NCBI GenBank assembly: GCA_003241695.1
Contig: QFPN01000008.1
Span: forward strand, 186,001 to 250,000
Length of the DNA stretch: 64,000 nt
Direction: 5' to 3'
Source of the DNA: Ancylobacter novellus
GTDB lineage: Bacteria > Pseudomonadota > Alphaproteobacteria > Rhizobiales > Methylopilaceae
Shown here: positions 41,974 through 55,080 of the stretch, piece by piece
Position numbering within the stretch: position 1 is the stretch's first letter
How the letters are laid out: every line of letters begins with the position of its first letter
The notes under the pieces: model-generated
What the model saw: only the letters and a program-made list of their open reading frames with translations
What the model was told of the DNA's origin: nothing
Databases searched by the model: none
Translations under genes and position numbers: made by a program

Positions 41974-43281
41974 GTGGCGAAAGCTCAGCAGCCCCCGATC
42001 GAAGACGAGGCCCCGCGGCCACGGCTCGTCGTGGCCGGGCCGCCGTCCGCCACGCCGGCTTCCACAGCGGACGATCCCGCCGCGCGCGCGCCCAAGCCCA
42101 CGGACGAGGCTCCGGCGCCCCCGGCCGCCGATCCCGGCGCCATGAGCGGCGCCTCTTCCAAGCCTGCGACCGGAAAGCGCGGAGGAGCGCGAAAGATCGT
42201 GCTCGGCGCCGTGCTGCTCGCGGCTCTCGCCGGCGCCGGCTGGTATGGCTACGACTGGTGGGTCGACGGCCGCTTCCTCGTCGAGACCGACGACGCCTAT
42301 GTGGGTGCGGACATGGCGACCATGGCGCCGAAGGTCTCGGGCTACGTCGCAGCCGTTCCGGCGGCGCAGAATCAATCCGTCAAAGCGGGCGATCCGCTGG
42401 TGACGCTTGACGACGGCGACTACCGCCTCGCGCTTCAGGCGGCGGACGGCCGCATCGCGACCCAGGAAGCGACGGTCTCCCGCATCGACCAGCAGATCGC
42501 AGCCGCACAGGCGCAGGTGCTCCAGGCGAAGGCGCAGGTCGACAGCGCCGCCGCCGACAGCGAGCGCGCCGCGGCGGACTTCGAACGGGCGCAGCAGCTC
42601 GTGAAATCGAGCTACGGCAGCAGGCAGGCGCTCGATCAGGCGACCGCGGACAAGGCGCGTTCCGCCGCGGCGGTCGAGGCCGCAAAAGCGGGCGTGACCG
42701 CGGCCGAAGCCAACCGCGACGTGCTCGCCGCCCAGAAGACCGAGGCCGCGCGTTCCCTCGACGAGCTCAGGACCGCGCGCGCCCAGCGCCAGCGCGACCT
42801 CGACGCGACCGTGATCCGCGCGCCCTTCGACGGCGTGGTGGGCAACAAGGCCGTGCAGGAAGGCGACTACGTCACGCCCGGCAAGCGCGTGATGGCGGTG
42901 GTGCCGCTCGACCGCGTCTATGTCGACGCGAACTTCAAGGAGACCCAGCTCGGTGAGATCGTGCCGGGCTCGAAGGTCCGGCTCTCGGTCGACGCCTATC
43001 CCGAACATGACGTCACGGGCGTCGTCGACAGCCTCGCGCCCGCCTCCGGCGCGCAGTTCTCGCTGCTGCCGCCCGAGAACGCGACCGGCAACTTCACCAA
43101 GATCGTCCAGCGCGTTCCCGTGCGCATCCGCGTCGACCCCGCGGACGTCGCCAAGGGCCGCCTGCGTCCGGGGCTTTCCGTGATCGCCTCGGTCGACACC
43201 CGAACCGCGCCGGCCAGAACCCCCGAGACGGGTTCGACCGACGCTTCCGCCACCGGCGCCGCCTCCCCCGGGCGGCGCTGA
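41974..43281 (+). CDS. HlyD/EmrA-family membrane fusion protein
   Basis: 435 residues. A long Pro/Ala-rich cytoplasmic N-terminus (about 70 residues) and one membrane helix (IVLGAVLLAALAGAGWYGYDWW) precede a biotinyl-lipoyl-like hairpin (VETDDAYVGADMATMAPKVSGYV), a coiled coil (about 150-265, Ala/Gln/Glu-rich) and beta-barrel domain (IRAPFDGVVGNKAVQEGDYV). This is the periplasmic adaptor of an EmrAB-type pump. GTG start with GAGAGG upstream. The EmrB-like gene follows after 56 bp. A TolC-like channel is not in the window. Confidence 0.93.
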   Translation: MAKAQQPPIEDEAPRPRLVVAGPPSATPASTADDPAARAPKPTDEAPAPPAADPGAMSGASSKPATGKRGGARKIVLGAVLLAALAGAGWYGYDWWVDGRFLVETDDAYVGADMATMAPKVSGYVAAVPAAQNQSVKAGDPLVTLDDGDYRLALQAADGRIATQEATVSRIDQQIAAAQAQVLQAKAQVDSAAADSERAAADFERAQQLVKSSYGSRQALDQATADKARSAAAVEAAKAGVTAAEANRDVLAAQKTEAARSLDELRTARAQRQRDLDATVIRAPFDGVVGNKAVQEGDYVTPGKRVMAVVPLDRVYVDANFKETQLGEIVPGSKVRLSVDAYPEHDVTGVVDSLAPASGAQFSLLPPENATGNFTKIVQRVPVRIRVDPADVAKGRLRPGLSVIASVDTRTAPARTPETGSTDASATGAASPGRR

Positions 43282-43337
43282 CCGGGCCCCGCGCCCGATT
43301 TCCCGAAGATGAGCGGCGGCGCCATGAGCAATCTATC

Positions 43338-44975
43338 ATGAGTGTCCGATCGACCGCCGATCCAGCCCGTGTCCCCCAGGGTCCGGCGGCCGGCTCCTCC
43401 TCCGGGTCTTCGGGCGCGGGCGCCCCTCCCGCCGAACCTCAGGTGACGGCGAAGCGCCTGATCGCCTTCTCGGCGCTCGTCTTCGGGATGTTCATGGCGA
43501 TCCTGGACATCCAGATCGTCTCCTCGTCGCTCGCCGAGATCCAGGCGGGGCTGAGCGCAAGCGTGGACGAGATCTCGTGGGTCCAGACCAGCTACCTCAT
43601 CGCCGAAGTCATCATGATCCCGCTCTCGGGATATCTGGCGCGCGCGCTTTCGACCCGCGTGCTGTTCTCGATCTCGGCGGCCGGCTTCACGCTTGCGAGC
43701 GCGCTCTGCGCCACCGCCACGACCCTGCCCGAGATGATCGCCTACCGGGCGCTGCAGGGCTTCATCGGCGGCGGCATGATCCCGACGGCCTTCGCGGCCG
43801 CCTACACCATCTTTCCGCGCCGTCTCCAGCCGGCGGTGATGGCGGTGGTCGGCCTGACGGTGACGCTCGCGCCCACGATCGGCCCGACGGTCGGCGGCTA
43901 TCTGACCGAACTGCTCTCCTGGCACTGGCTGTTCCTGATCAACGTCGTCCCCGGCGCCGCCGCGACGCTGATCGCCTGGACGCTGGTCGACTTCGACGAG
44001 CCGGACTACGGCCTCCTGAAACGCCTCGACCTTCTGGCGCTCGCGGGTCTCGCGATGTTCCTCGGCAGTCTCGAATACGTGCTGGAGGAAGGCGCGAAGG
44101 ACGACTGGTTCCAGGACGCCACCATCCGGACCCTGAGCGTCGTCACGGTCGTCGGCGCGGCGCTGTTCTTCTGGCGCTGCTTCGCGGCGGAGGAGCCGCT
44201 GGTCGACCTGCGCGCCTACAAGGACCGCAATTTCGCGGTCGGCTCGCTGCTGACCTTCGTAATGGGCGTCGGCCTCTACGGCATGACCTATCTCTACCCG
44301 GTCTTCCTCGGCCGGGTGCGGGGCTACGATTCGCTCCAGATCGGCGAGACCGTTTTCGTCTCGGGCTTGTTCATGTTCCTCACCGCGCCGGTGGTCGGCG
44401 CGCTCTCGCGCAAGGCCGATCCGCGCTGGCTGATCGCCACGGGCTTCGTCGGCTTCGCGCTGTCCTGCCTCGACCTCACCTGGATCACCGGCGACTGGGC
44501 GTTCTGGGAGCTGTTCGTCCCGCAGGCCCTGCGCGGGATCTCGCTGATGCTCTGCATGGTGCCGATCAACGTCGTATCGCTCGCGACGCTGCCCCCGAGC
44601 AAGCTCAAGAACGCCTCCGGCCTCTTCAACCTGATGCGCAACCTCGGCGGCGCCTTCGGGCTCGCCTTCATCAACACCTTCCTCAACGAGCGGCAGGACC
44701 TCCACATGCTGCGGCTGCGGGAGAGCGTCATCTGGGGCCGGCAGGTCGCCGAGGAGCGGCTCTCCGAGATGACCCAGGCGTTTTCCGCCCGGATGGGCTC
44801 GGACGCGGAGCTCGCCGCGATCAAGCAACTGTCGAACCAGGTTCGCCAGCAGGGCCTCGTCCTCTCGTTCGGCGACCTGTTCTGGGCGCTGTCGATCCTG
44901 TTCGTCGCGATCGTGCTGCTGGTGCCGCTGATCAGCCGCCCAAAGCCGGGCGCGACGGCCGCTCCGGCGCATTGA
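43338..44975 (+). CDS. EmrB/QacA-family MFS multidrug exporter (14 TM)
   Basis: 545 residues with about fourteen membrane helices, DHA2 family. The start of helix 1 (LIAFSALVFGMFMAILDIQIVSSSLAEIQAGLSAS) contains the conserved Asp (LDIQIV, D1 motif). WVQTSYLIAEVIMIPLSGYL and motif C-like VTLAPTIGPTVGGYL are diagnostic. It works with the adjacent adaptor to pump toxic hydrophobic compounds across both membranes with an outer-membrane channel. Probably controlled by the upstream operators. Confidence 0.94.
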   Translation: MSVRSTADPARVPQGPAAGSSSGSSGAGAPPAEPQVTAKRLIAFSALVFGMFMAILDIQIVSSSLAEIQAGLSASVDEISWVQTSYLIAEVIMIPLSGYLARALSTRVLFSISAAGFTLASALCATATTLPEMIAYRALQGFIGGGMIPTAFAAAYTIFPRRLQPAVMAVVGLTVTLAPTIGPTVGGYLTELLSWHWLFLINVVPGAAATLIAWTLVDFDEPDYGLLKRLDLLALAGLAMFLGSLEYVLEEGAKDDWFQDATIRTLSVVTVVGAALFFWRCFAAEEPLVDLRAYKDRNFAVGSLLTFVMGVGLYGMTYLYPVFLGRVRGYDSLQIGETVFVSGLFMFLTAPVVGALSRKADPRWLIATGFVGFALSCLDLTWITGDWAFWELFVPQALRGISLMLCMVPINVVSLATLPPSKLKNASGLFNLMRNLGGAFGLAFINTFLNERQDLHMLRLRESVIWGRQVAEERLSEMTQAFSARMGSDAELAAIKQLSNQVRQQGLVLSFGDLFWALSILFVAIVLLVPLISRPKPGATAAPAH

Positions 44976-45050
44976 CGGTCGCCGCAATGCTTGCGTCCGC
45001 GAGTTCAATCGGTGGTAGCATCCGTCCCCAGATCGCCGGGGGCATAACCG

Positions 45051-45557
45051 TTGAAGATTCGCATTGTCGCGGCCGCGGGGCTCGTCGCCCTCGCAGTCCT
45101 GCTGAAGCCTGACGCCGGCAGGGCGCAGACGCCGGATCCCGAAGCTCTCAGGGTCGCCCAGGAACTCATCGCCCTGACCGTGACCGACGGCCTGCGCGAG
45201 GCGTTCATCGACAGCAGCTGGCCCCAGATGGAGCATACGCTTCGCGCGAACCCGATGCGCCTTTCGGGCGAAGAGATCGCGGCGTTGAAGTCCGATTTCT
45301 CGACGCTGCTTCGTTCCGAGATCGAGAAGACGATGTCCGACACCCCGGACATCTACGCCAAGTATTTTTCGGCGGCCGAGCTCCAGGACATGATCGACTT
45401 CTACAAGACCGAAACCGGGCGAAAATCGCTCACCGTCCTGCCGGCCATGACCGCCGAGCTCATGCAGCGGACAAACGAGCGCGCCCCCGCAATGATGCAG
45501 CGGATCATGATCGCGTTCGCCGAGGTGCTGAAGAAGCGCGGCGTCAACACGCCGTAG
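45051..45557 (+). CDS. DUF2059-domain secreted protein
   Basis: 168 residues. A signal peptide (IRIVAAAGLVALAVLLKPDAGRAQT) precedes a helical domain whose end (DIYAKYFSAAELQDMIDFYKTETGRKSLTVLPAMTAELM) is the DUF2059 signature. Members are small periplasmic proteins of unknown function. The start is TTG at 45051 with GGGGG 9 bases ahead. It lies 75 bp after the MFS gene, possibly in the same transcript. Confidence 0.82.
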   Translation: MKIRIVAAAGLVALAVLLKPDAGRAQTPDPEALRVAQELIALTVTDGLREAFIDSSWPQMEHTLRANPMRLSGEEIAALKSDFSTLLRSEIEKTMSDTPDIYAKYFSAAELQDMIDFYKTETGRKSLTVLPAMTAELMQRTNERAPAMMQRIMIAFAEVLKKRGVNTP

Positions 45558-45573
45558 CGACGGATGAGCCCTT

Positions 45574-45684
45574 GTCCCGGCCTTGAGCCGGGACCCAGGA
45601 ACTCAACGACGTCCGAAGCAATCGACAGCCGCGCCGCCCATCCATAAGCAGCGGCGGATATAGGCCCCGGCTCAGGGCCGGGGC
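45574..45684. repeat. Two extragenic palindromes between DUF2059 gene and lpdA
   Basis: GTCCCGGC/GCCGGGAC (45574-45594, loop CTTGA) and GCCCCGGC/GCCGGGGC (45664-45684, loop TCAGG) flank about 70 bp of unique DNA. The loops and arms resemble the palindromic elements seen at 17037 and 34181. The second lies 17 bp after the lpdA stop and may end that transcript. Confidence 0.6.
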
Positions 45685-45700
45685 TCGAGGGCGGCGCTCC

Positions 45701-47119
45701 TCACATGTGGATCGCGCGTCCCTCGACGGCGAGCGCCGCTTCCTTGACCGCCTCAGACAGCGTCGGATGGGCGTGGCAGGTGCGGGCGATGTCCTCGCTC
45801 GACGCCGAAAACTCCATGCCCAGCGCGACCTCGGCGATCAGCGTGCCGGCGTCCGGACCCACGATGTGGACGCCGAGCACGCGGTCGGTCTTGGCGTCGG
45901 CCAGAATCTTCACGAAGCCGTCGGTCGTGCCGTTCGCCTTGGCGCGGCCGTTGGCGGTGAACGGAAATTTGCCGGCTTTGTAGTCGACGCCGTCCTTCTT
46001 CAGCTCTTCTTCGGTGCGGCCGACCGAGGCCACCTCGGGGTAGGTGTAGACGACGTTCGGGATGACCTCGTAGTTCACATGGCCGGCCTTGCCCGCCAGC
46101 ATCTCGGCGATCGCGACGCCCTCGTCCTCGGCCTTGTGGGCCAGCATCGGCCCGACGATGACGTCGCCGATGGCGTAGATCCCGTCGACGCTGGTCTTGA
46201 AATGGCCGTCGGTCTTCACCCGGCCCCGCTCGTCGAGCGCGACGCCGGCTTCCTCGAGCCCGAGACCCTGGGTGTAGGGAACGCGGCCGATCGCGACAAG
46301 AACGACATCGGCTTCGATCGTCTCGGCTTCGCCGCCCTGAGCAGGCTCGATCGTGACCTTCAGGCGGTCGCCCGCCTTCTCCGCGCCGGTGACCTTCGAG
46401 CCGAGCTTGAAGGCCATGCCCTGCTTGGCGAGGATGCGCTGGAACTGCTTTCCGAGTTCGACGTCCATGCCCGGCAGGATGCGGTCGAGGAACTCGACGA
46501 CCAGCACCTCGGCGCCGAGCCTGCGCCAAACCGAGCCGAGCTCGAGCCCGATCACGCCGCCGCCGACCACCACGAGCTTCTTCGGAACCGAGGGAAGCGT
46601 CAGCGCGCCGGTCGAGGACACGATGGTCTCCTCGTCGATATCGAGGCCTTTCAGCGTCGCGACGTCCGAGCCGGTCGCGATCACGATCGCCTTGGTCTCG
46701 AGCGTCCGGGCCTCTCCGTCCTCGGGCGTCACCTCGACCTTGCCTGCCGCGAGGATCTTCCCCGTGCCATGGAAGGCGTCGATCTTGTTCTTCTTGAGCA
46801 GGAACTCGACGCCCTTGGTGTTGCCCGCGACGCCCTCGTCCTTGAACGCCATCATCTTACCGAGGTCGAGCTCGGGAGCCGGCACCTTGATGCCCATCTT
46901 GGCGAAGGCGTGCCCCGCCTCGTCGAACAGCTCGGAAGCGTGGAGCAGCGCCTTCGAGGGGATGCAGCCGACGTTCAGGCAGGTGCCGCCATGCGTGGCG
47001 CGCTTCTCGACGACCGCGACCTTCAGCCCGAGCTGCGCCGCGCGGATCGCGCACACATAGCCGCCGGGGCCGGTGCCGATGACGACGAGATCGTAGGCGG
47101 CGCCAGTGTTGTCAGCCAT
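45701..47119 (-). CDS. lpdA: Dihydrolipoyl dehydrogenase (E3)
   Basis: 472 residues. It reoxidises lipoamide in 2-oxoglutarate dehydrogenase. FAD-binding VVIGTGPGGYVCAIRAAQLGLKVAVVE, the redox disulfide GGTCLNVGCIPSKALLH (Cys47/Cys52), NAD-binding VVVGGGVIGLELGSVWRRLG and the catalytic HAHPTLSE are all present. ATG 47119 (MADNTGAAYDLVV) is used; the frame is open to 47269 but the extra part overlaps the upstream small gene. It lies at the end of the sucAB cluster, as expected. Confidence 0.97.
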   Translation of the reverse strand: MADNTGAAYDLVVIGTGPGGYVCAIRAAQLGLKVAVVEKRATHGGTCLNVGCIPSKALLHASELFDEAGHAFAKMGIKVPAPELDLGKMMAFKDEGVAGNTKGVEFLLKKNKIDAFHGTGKILAAGKVEVTPEDGEARTLETKAIVIATGSDVATLKGLDIDEETIVSSTGALTLPSVPKKLVVVGGGVIGLELGSVWRRLGAEVLVVEFLDRILPGMDVELGKQFQRILAKQGMAFKLGSKVTGAEKAGDRLKVTIEPAQGGEAETIEADVVLVAIGRVPYTQGLGLEEAGVALDERGRVKTDGHFKTSVDGIYAIGDVIVGPMLAHKAEDEGVAIAEMLAGKAGHVNYEVIPNVVYTYPEVASVGRTEEELKKDGVDYKAGKFPFTANGRAKANGTTDGFVKILADAKTDRVLGVHIVGPDAGTLIAEVALGMEFSASSEDIARTCHAHPTLSEAVKEAALAVEGRAIHM

Positions 47120-47163
47120 GGGTCGGTTCCGTTTCTTGAAGATCGGCCGGGGCGGCCGGGAAC

Positions 47164-47469
47164 TCAGCGGTCGCCGGACCGGCCGATATCCCGTCTCAGG
47201 AGTTTCGACTGGATCGACAGCGTCCAGCGGTTCAGCACGAAGATCGCGATCGTCAGGCCGACGATCCACGGCAGGACGGTGACCAGCCCCGCGAGGGTGC
47301 GGCTATGGTCCTGCGAGTCGAAGTTCATGATCACGGCCACGACCACGAAGCCGATCGCCGCCATCAAGGTCTGACGGTCGAGCGTCTTCTTGCGGCGCGC
47401 TATGGCGGCGGCGACTTCGGGGGTGTCGACGTCGGGGGTCAGCTCGAAGTCCCTTCTTCGATGCGCCAT
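47164..47469 (-). CDS. Small two-helix membrane protein in the sucAB-lpdA cluster
   Basis: 101 residues. The N-terminus is charged (MAHRRRDFELTPDVDTPEVAAAIARRKKTLDR), followed by two membrane helices (about 37-50 and 60-80) and a basic tail. I do not recognise a family. It overlaps the preceding small gene by 31 bp on the same strand, which suggests coupled expression with the TCA-cycle genes. Confidence 0.65.
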   Translation of the reverse strand: MAHRRRDFELTPDVDTPEVAAAIARRKKTLDRQTLMAAIGFVVVAVIMNFDSQDHSRTLAGLVTVLPWIVGLTIAIFVLNRWTLSIQSKLLRRDIGRSGDR

Positions 47470-47792
47470 GTCGACAGCACGTCGGGATTGACCACCAGTT
47501 CACCCGTGGTCCTGAGCCGATACTCGCCCGGCGCCGCGTGGCCGAACCAACTCGGCGCCGGCGGCAGCACGAGCGTGTCGCCGGCGCAGGCGCCCTCGCA
47601 GACGACCGTAATGCCCGAATCGGGATCCGCCGACGCGATGCGCCCGTGATACTGGCCGGCGCGCTCGCCTTGGGGCGAGACGAAGGCGACGCCCACCAGC
47701 GCGTATTTGCCGACGAGCCACTCGGCGGCTTCGGCGTTCCAGGGCTCCGGAAAGGGCTCGCCCGAAGGGACGAAGCGCGGAGGACGCTCCAA
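47439..47792 (-). CDS. Small soluble protein of unknown function between sucB and lpdA
   Basis: 117 residues, compact and beta-rich (WLVGKYALVGVAFV, then QYHGRIASADPDSGITVVCEG, GDTLVLPPAPSWFGHAAPGEYRL). It starts 11 bp after the sucB stop, same strand, so it is very likely co-transcribed. I do not recognise the family. Codon use is like the neighbours, and the tight packing supports a real gene. Confidence 0.7.
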   Translation of the reverse strand: MERPPRFVPSGEPFPEPWNAEAAEWLVGKYALVGVAFVSPQGERAGQYHGRIASADPDSGITVVCEGACAGDTLVLPPAPSWFGHAAPGEYRLRTTGELVVNPDVLSTWRIEEGTSS

Positions 47793-47803
47793 GAGAAACC
47801 TCC

Positions 47804-49078
47804 TCAGAGATCCATCACCAGCCGCGACGGATCCTCGAGGCTCTCCTTCACGCGGACGAGGAAGGTCACGGCCTCCTTGCCGTCGACGATGCGGTGGTCG
47901 TAGCTCAGCGCCAGATACATCATCGGGCGGATCTCGACCTTGCCGCCGATCGCCATCGGCCGCTCCTGGATCTTGTGCATGCCGAGGATGCCGGATTGCG
48001 GCGCGTTCAGGATCGGGGTCGACATCAGCGAGCCGTAGATGCCGCCATTGGTGATCGTGAAGGTGCCGCCCTGCATCTCCTCGATGCCGAGCTTGCCGTC
48101 GCGGGCGCGCTTGCCGAAGTCCGCGATCGTCTTCTCGACGCCGGCGAGGCCGAGCCGGTCGGCGTCCCGCACCACCGGCACCACGAGGCCCTTCTCGGTG
48201 CCGACCGCGATGCCGACGTGGTAATAATTCTTGTAGACGAGGTCCGTGCCGTCGATCTCGGCGTTGACCGCGGGCACGTCCTTCAACGCCTGGACCACGG
48301 CCTTCACGAAGAAGCCCATGAAGCCGAGCTTCACGCCGTGCTTCTTCTCGAACACGTCCTTGTACTTCGCGCGCAGCGCCATGACCTCGGTCATGTCGAC
48401 CTCGTTGAAGGTCGTGAGCATGGCCGCGGCGTTCTGCGCGTCCTTGAGGCGGCGCGCGATCGTCTGGCGGAGCTTCGTCATCCGGACGCGCTCCTCGCGG
48501 GACGCGTCGTCGGGGGCGGAGGGAGCGCGGACCGGCTGCGGCGCGCTCGGCGCCGAGGGGGCCGCCGGCGCCTTCGCCTGCTGGCCGCCTTCGGAAGCGG
48601 CGAGCATGTCGCCCTTGGTGACGCGGCCGTCCTTGCCGGAGCCCTTCAGCGAAGACGGGTCGACGCCGGTCTCTTCCGCGAGCCGGCGAACCGACGGCGC
48701 CTCGCCGGCGCCGACCGGCGCGGAGCCGCCGTTCGCCTTCGGGGCTTCGCGCGGCCTGGTCTCGTTCGCGTCGTCCTTGATCGGCTTCGCGTCGGTCTTG
48801 TTCGCCTCGGCCTTGGCCTCCTTCGGCGCCGCGCCTGCGCCGCCCTCCTCGATCGAGCCGAGCAGCGCCCCGACGCCGACGGTGTCGCCGTCATTGGCTT
48901 CGATCGAGCCCAGCACGCCGGCGGCGGGCGCCGGGACCTCGAGCGTGACCTTGTCGGTCTCGAGCTCGACGACGGGCTCGTCGGCCTTCACGGCTTCGCC
49001 TGGCTTCTTGAACCAGCGGCCGATGGTGGCCTCGGTGACGGATTCGCCGAGCGTCGGAACGCGGATCTCAGTTGCCAT
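47804..49078 (-). CDS. sucB: 2-oxoglutarate dehydrogenase E2, dihydrolipoamide succinyltransferase
   Basis: 424 residues. The lipoyl domain has Lys43 in ELETDKVTLEVPAP. An Ala/Lys-rich linker, a peripheral subunit-binding domain (APSVRRLAEETGVDPSSLKGSGKDGRVTKGD) and the acyltransferase core follow, ending with the catalytic YDHRIVDGKEAVTFL. Partner of SucA and Lpd. A 198-bp gap separates it from sucA, more than the usual few bases. Confidence 0.97.
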   Translation of the reverse strand: MATEIRVPTLGESVTEATIGRWFKKPGEAVKADEPVVELETDKVTLEVPAPAAGVLGSIEANDGDTVGVGALLGSIEEGGAGAAPKEAKAEANKTDAKPIKDDANETRPREAPKANGGSAPVGAGEAPSVRRLAEETGVDPSSLKGSGKDGRVTKGDMLAASEGGQQAKAPAAPSAPSAPQPVRAPSAPDDASREERVRMTKLRQTIARRLKDAQNAAAMLTTFNEVDMTEVMALRAKYKDVFEKKHGVKLGFMGFFVKAVVQALKDVPAVNAEIDGTDLVYKNYYHVGIAVGTEKGLVVPVVRDADRLGLAGVEKTIADFGKRARDGKLGIEEMQGGTFTITNGGIYGSLMSTPILNAPQSGILGMHKIQERPMAIGGKVEIRPMMYLALSYDHRIVDGKEAVTFLVRVKESLEDPSRLVMDL

Positions 49079-49276
49079 CAGATCGCCCCCACGAAGGGGC
49101 CTCCCCTGTTCTTGCGGGCGCTGTTCGCGCGGATGGTCGCGTCGCCTGCCGCGGCGCGATAGAGAATTCCGGCCGCCTCATAGACGATTTCGCTCGCTGC
49201 CGGACAGAACTTTCGCGTGACGTCAGCTATGCCGCCGACGCCGCGCGCCAAGGGCGCCGCCCGAGCGGCGCCGTCG

Positions 49277-52231
<2,955 letters not shown>

Positions 52232-52527
52232 CGGAGCGGTCCTGAGATCGATACGGTCTGGTCGTTTCGCAGCGCAATATAGGACTGCGACATTCGGATT
52301 AGAACGATGGAAATGCGAAATCAGCGTGGCGAAGGGATTAGCTCCGCTGAAACCACAAGTCGAGCAGATCTTAAAGCCATCGGTTCCCTCGACTGCGGGA
52401 CGTCAGCAGCCCTGATTTCCATGAGACACGATCGCGTGATGAACGCGCAACCATGACGATTCACGACTGCTCCGTTCTCGCGGTGAGATAGCAGTCTCTG
52501 TGGAACTCAATGGAATCGGGGGATTTC
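52232..52527. other. Divergent promoter region of sucA and the lipoprotein gene
   Basis: A 296-bp stretch without a supported gene, between two divergent genes and AT-richer than the coding DNA. TATATT-like sequence (minus strand, near 52278-52284) is a possible sucA -10 region. No strong palindrome stands out. Confidence 0.45.
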
Positions 52528-52920
52528 ATGAAACGCGGAGCGACGTGCGCTCTGGCGGCCGGGGCGTTCGCCCTGACGGCCTGCCAGACCACGGGAACCG
52601 GCGTGCAATATGTGAAGGAAAGGCCGGGACCGGATATCCAAACCGCCAGGGCGCAGTGCGAGGCGTGGGCCGCGAAGGCGTCCCATGTGGTGATCGGCAT
52701 CGGAGGCCCCGAGGTCATCGCCGGCGGCCTGATCGCGAGCGCCATCCTGACCGGCGTCCGCCGCGCGCAAGCCTTCGAATACTGCATGACGGCGCAGGGC
52801 TATCGCAAAGTCGACGCCCGAACGGCCGCCCAGCCAGCGCCCGCTCCTGCGCCTCCGCCGCAAACGAAGAAGCCCACGCCTGCGAAAACGACGAAGAAGG
52901 CGCCTGTCCGGGCCGGCTGA
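52528..52920 (+). CDS. Small putative lipoprotein
   Basis: 130 residues. The lipoprotein signal is MKRGATCALAAGAFALTACQTTG with lipobox LTAC. The mature part holds a Gly/Ile-rich hydrophobic segment (VVIGIGGPEVIAGGLIASAIL), then FEYCMTAQGYRKV and a Pro/Lys-rich tail. Short lipoproteins with a final xYxxCMxxxGY motif are frequent in proteobacteria, with unknown roles. ATG 52528 (GGGGGA upstream) is preferred over the ATG at 52510. It lies on the opposite strand inside the TCA-cycle cluster, and seems to be an insertion relative to the usual sucD-sucA order. Confidence 0.78.
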   Translation: MKRGATCALAAGAFALTACQTTGTGVQYVKERPGPDIQTARAQCEAWAAKASHVVIGIGGPEVIAGGLIASAILTGVRRAQAFEYCMTAQGYRKVDARTAAQPAPAPAPPPQTKKPTPAKTTKKAPVRAG

Positions 52921-52938
52921 ATCGATCTGCGGAAACAA

Positions 52939-52973
52939 AAACGGCGGCGCCCTTTCCAGGGACGCCGCCGTTT
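52939..52973. terminator. Bidirectional terminator between lipoprotein gene and sucD
   Basis: 11-bp arms AAACGGCGGCG/CGCCGCCGTTT, with a second small inner stem (CCT/AGG), followed by CGTTTGTT on the plus strand and preceded by AAACAAAA, which gives a U-run on the minus strand. It ends both convergent genes: 19 bp after the lipoprotein stop and 20 bp after the sucD stop. Confidence 0.88.
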
Positions 52974-52993
52974 CGTTTGTTCGAGGCTTGGCC

Positions 52994-53878
52994 TCAGCCC
53001 TTCAGCAGTTCGACCAGCGTCTTGCCGAGGCGGGCCGGCGACGGCGACACGCGCACGCCCGCCGCCTCCATGGCCGCGATCTTGTCCTCGGCGCCGCCCT
53101 TGCCGCCCGAGATGATCGCGCCGGCATGGCCCATGCGACGGCCGGGAGGGGCCGTGCGGCCGGCGATGAAGCCGACGGTCGGCTTCTTGCGGCCGCGCTT
53201 GGCCTCGTCGGCGAGGAACTGAGCCGCGTCCTCCTCGGCGGAGCCGCCGATTTCGCCGATCATCACGATCGACTCGGTTCGGTCGTCGGCGAGGAACATC
53301 TCCAGCATGTCGATGAACTCGGTGCCCTTGACGGGATCGCCGCCGATGCCGACCGCGGTGGTCTGGCCGAGGCCCTCCTGCGTGGTCTGGAACACCGCCT
53401 CATAGGTCAGCGTGCCGGAGCGCGAGACGACGCCGACGGTGCCGCGCGAGAAGATGTTGCCCGGCATGATGCCGATCTTGCACTCGCCCGCGGTCACGAC
53501 GCCGGGGCAGTTCGGGCCGATGAGGCGCGACTTGGAGCCCTCGAGCGCGCGCTTCACCCGCACCATGTCGAGCACCGGAACGCCCTCGGTGATGCAGACG
53601 ATCAGCGGGATCTCGGCGGCGATCGCCTCGCAGATGGCGTCGGCCGCGCCTGGCGGCGGGACGTAGACGACGGAAGCGTCCGCGCCGGTCGCCTCGCGGG
53701 CCTCGATCACGGTGTCGAAGACAGGCAGGTCGAGATGGGTCTGGCCGCCCTTACCCGGAGCCACGCCCCCGACCATCTTGGTCCCGTAGGCGATCGCCTG
53801 CGTGGAATGGAAGGTGCCGTTCTTGCCGGTGAAGCCCTGGCAGATGACCTTGGTGTTCGCGTCGATCAGGATGGACAT
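52994..53878 (-). CDS. sucD: Succinyl-CoA ligase, alpha subunit
   Basis: 294 residues. The N-terminus SILIDANTKVICQGFTGKNGTFHSTQAI binds CoA. The phosphohistidine is in GRRMGHAGAIISGG, and PGNIFSRGTVGVVSRSGTLTYEAV is conserved. ATG 53878 gives the standard start and lies 5 bp after the sucC stop; the frame is open to 54079 within sucC. Confidence 0.97.
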   Translation of the reverse strand: MSILIDANTKVICQGFTGKNGTFHSTQAIAYGTKMVGGVAPGKGGQTHLDLPVFDTVIEAREATGADASVVYVPPPGAADAICEAIAAEIPLIVCITEGVPVLDMVRVKRALEGSKSRLIGPNCPGVVTAGECKIGIMPGNIFSRGTVGVVSRSGTLTYEAVFQTTQEGLGQTTAVGIGGDPVKGTEFIDMLEMFLADDRTESIVMIGEIGGSAEEDAAQFLADEAKRGRKKPTVGFIAGRTAPPGRRMGHAGAIISGGKGGAEDKIAAMEAAGVRVSPSPARLGKTLVELLKG

Positions 53879-53883
53879 CGTTC

Positions 53884-55080
<1,197 letters not shown>

